Part shown: positions 6,055-6,216 of the stretch, in pieces
How positions within the stretch are numbered: the stretch's first letter is position 1
How the letters are laid out: each line of letters begins with the position of its first letter
Assembly (NCBI GenBank): GCA_017860375.1
Contig: JAGDMB010000155.1
Location: 1 to 6,216, forward strand
Direction of reading: 5' to 3'
DNA length: 6,216 bases
DNA from: Bacteroidota bacterium
GTDB lineage: Bacteria > Bacteroidota > Bacteroidia > Bacteroidales > UBA10428
Program-made: the position numbers and the translations under genes
The notes under the pieces: model-generated
What the model saw: only the letters and a program-made list of their open reading frames with translations
Database searches by the model: none
What the model was told of the DNA's origin: nothing

Positions 6055-6216
6055 TTACCGGGTAAAGAGCAGTTCACGGTATTTGGGAAGCGGCCAGAAT
6101 TCATCGTCAACGATAAGTTCCAGCTTATCGACATGATACCGGATATCTTCGAGGTAACAGAATACCTTGGTGGAATATTCCAGGGCCTTTTGCCTCTCAT
6201 CTTCTATTTTATTGAC
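6055..6216 (-). CDS. glnN: Type III glutamine synthetase, C-terminal 53 residues (5' part off the right edge)
   Basis: Glutamine synthetase joins ammonium to glutamate using ATP in the cytoplasm and is the main ammonium-assimilating enzyme; type III is the large form (over 700 residues) common in Bacteroidota. Only the tail is present, in the frame that reads from VNKIEDERQK at the edge to the TAA at 6055-6057. It shows a charged helix (ALEYSTKVF, then IRYHVDKLELIVDD) and the closing stretch EFWPLPKYRELLFTR, which I recognise as the characteristic end of the type III enzyme. The catalytic domains are outside the window, so the call rests on this short C-terminal signature alone. A clear intrinsic terminator follows. 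The symbol glnN is a convention for type III; some genomes label it glnA. Confidence 0.82.
   Translation of the reverse strand, partial: VNKIEDERQKALEYSTKVFCYLEDIRYHVDKLELIVDDEFWPLPKYRELLFTR

Noticed and set aside
5988..6200. Minus-strand open frame of 70 codons at the right edge
   Set aside because: It is in a different frame from the glutamine synthetase tail, runs through the terminator stem, and resembles nothing; the other frame ends in a recognisable type III C-terminus.

Overview
This window looks like ordinary chromosomal DNA from a member of the Bacteroidota, most likely the Bacteroidales or a close relative. The evidence is the type III glutamine synthetase tail at the right edge, an OmpA/TPR/beta-propeller protein of the kind tied to the type IX secretion system, start codons mostly lacking a Shine-Dalgarno sequence, and upstream boxes of the Bacteroidota form TAnnTTTG. 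Taxonomy below phylum is inference from memory of protein families; no search was possible.

Layout from left to right: (1) the 5' 957 bases of dprA on the minus strand, running off the left edge; (2) a small two-helix membrane protein of unknown function, minus strand; (3) tadA, minus strand. These three are co-directional, read tadA -> membrane protein -> dprA, with gaps of about 100 and 28 bases, and may be partly co-transcribed. (4) aspS is on the plus strand, divergent from tadA across 73 bases. (5) A 665-residue multidomain envelope protein on the minus strand converges on aspS with only four bases between the stop codons. (6) After a 213-base intergenic region holding a good promoter candidate and an intrinsic terminator, the last 53 codons of a type III glutamine synthetase enter from the right edge, minus strand.

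Functionally, two genes serve translation (TadA makes inosine at the tRNA wobble position; AspRS charges tRNA-Asp), one handles incoming single-stranded DNA in transformation (DprA), one assimilates ammonium (glutamine synthetase), and one is an outer-membrane/periplasmic scaffold, possibly of the type IX secretion system. The membrane protein is the only gene without a recognisable role.

No stretch over 300 bases lacks a gene. I saw no tRNA, rRNA, CRISPR array, insertion sequence, phage gene or attachment site, and no clear previously undescribed system. The points most worth a second look are the PorE-like protein, the unknown membrane protein with the tract-bearing leader upstream of it, and the almost gapless aspS convergence.
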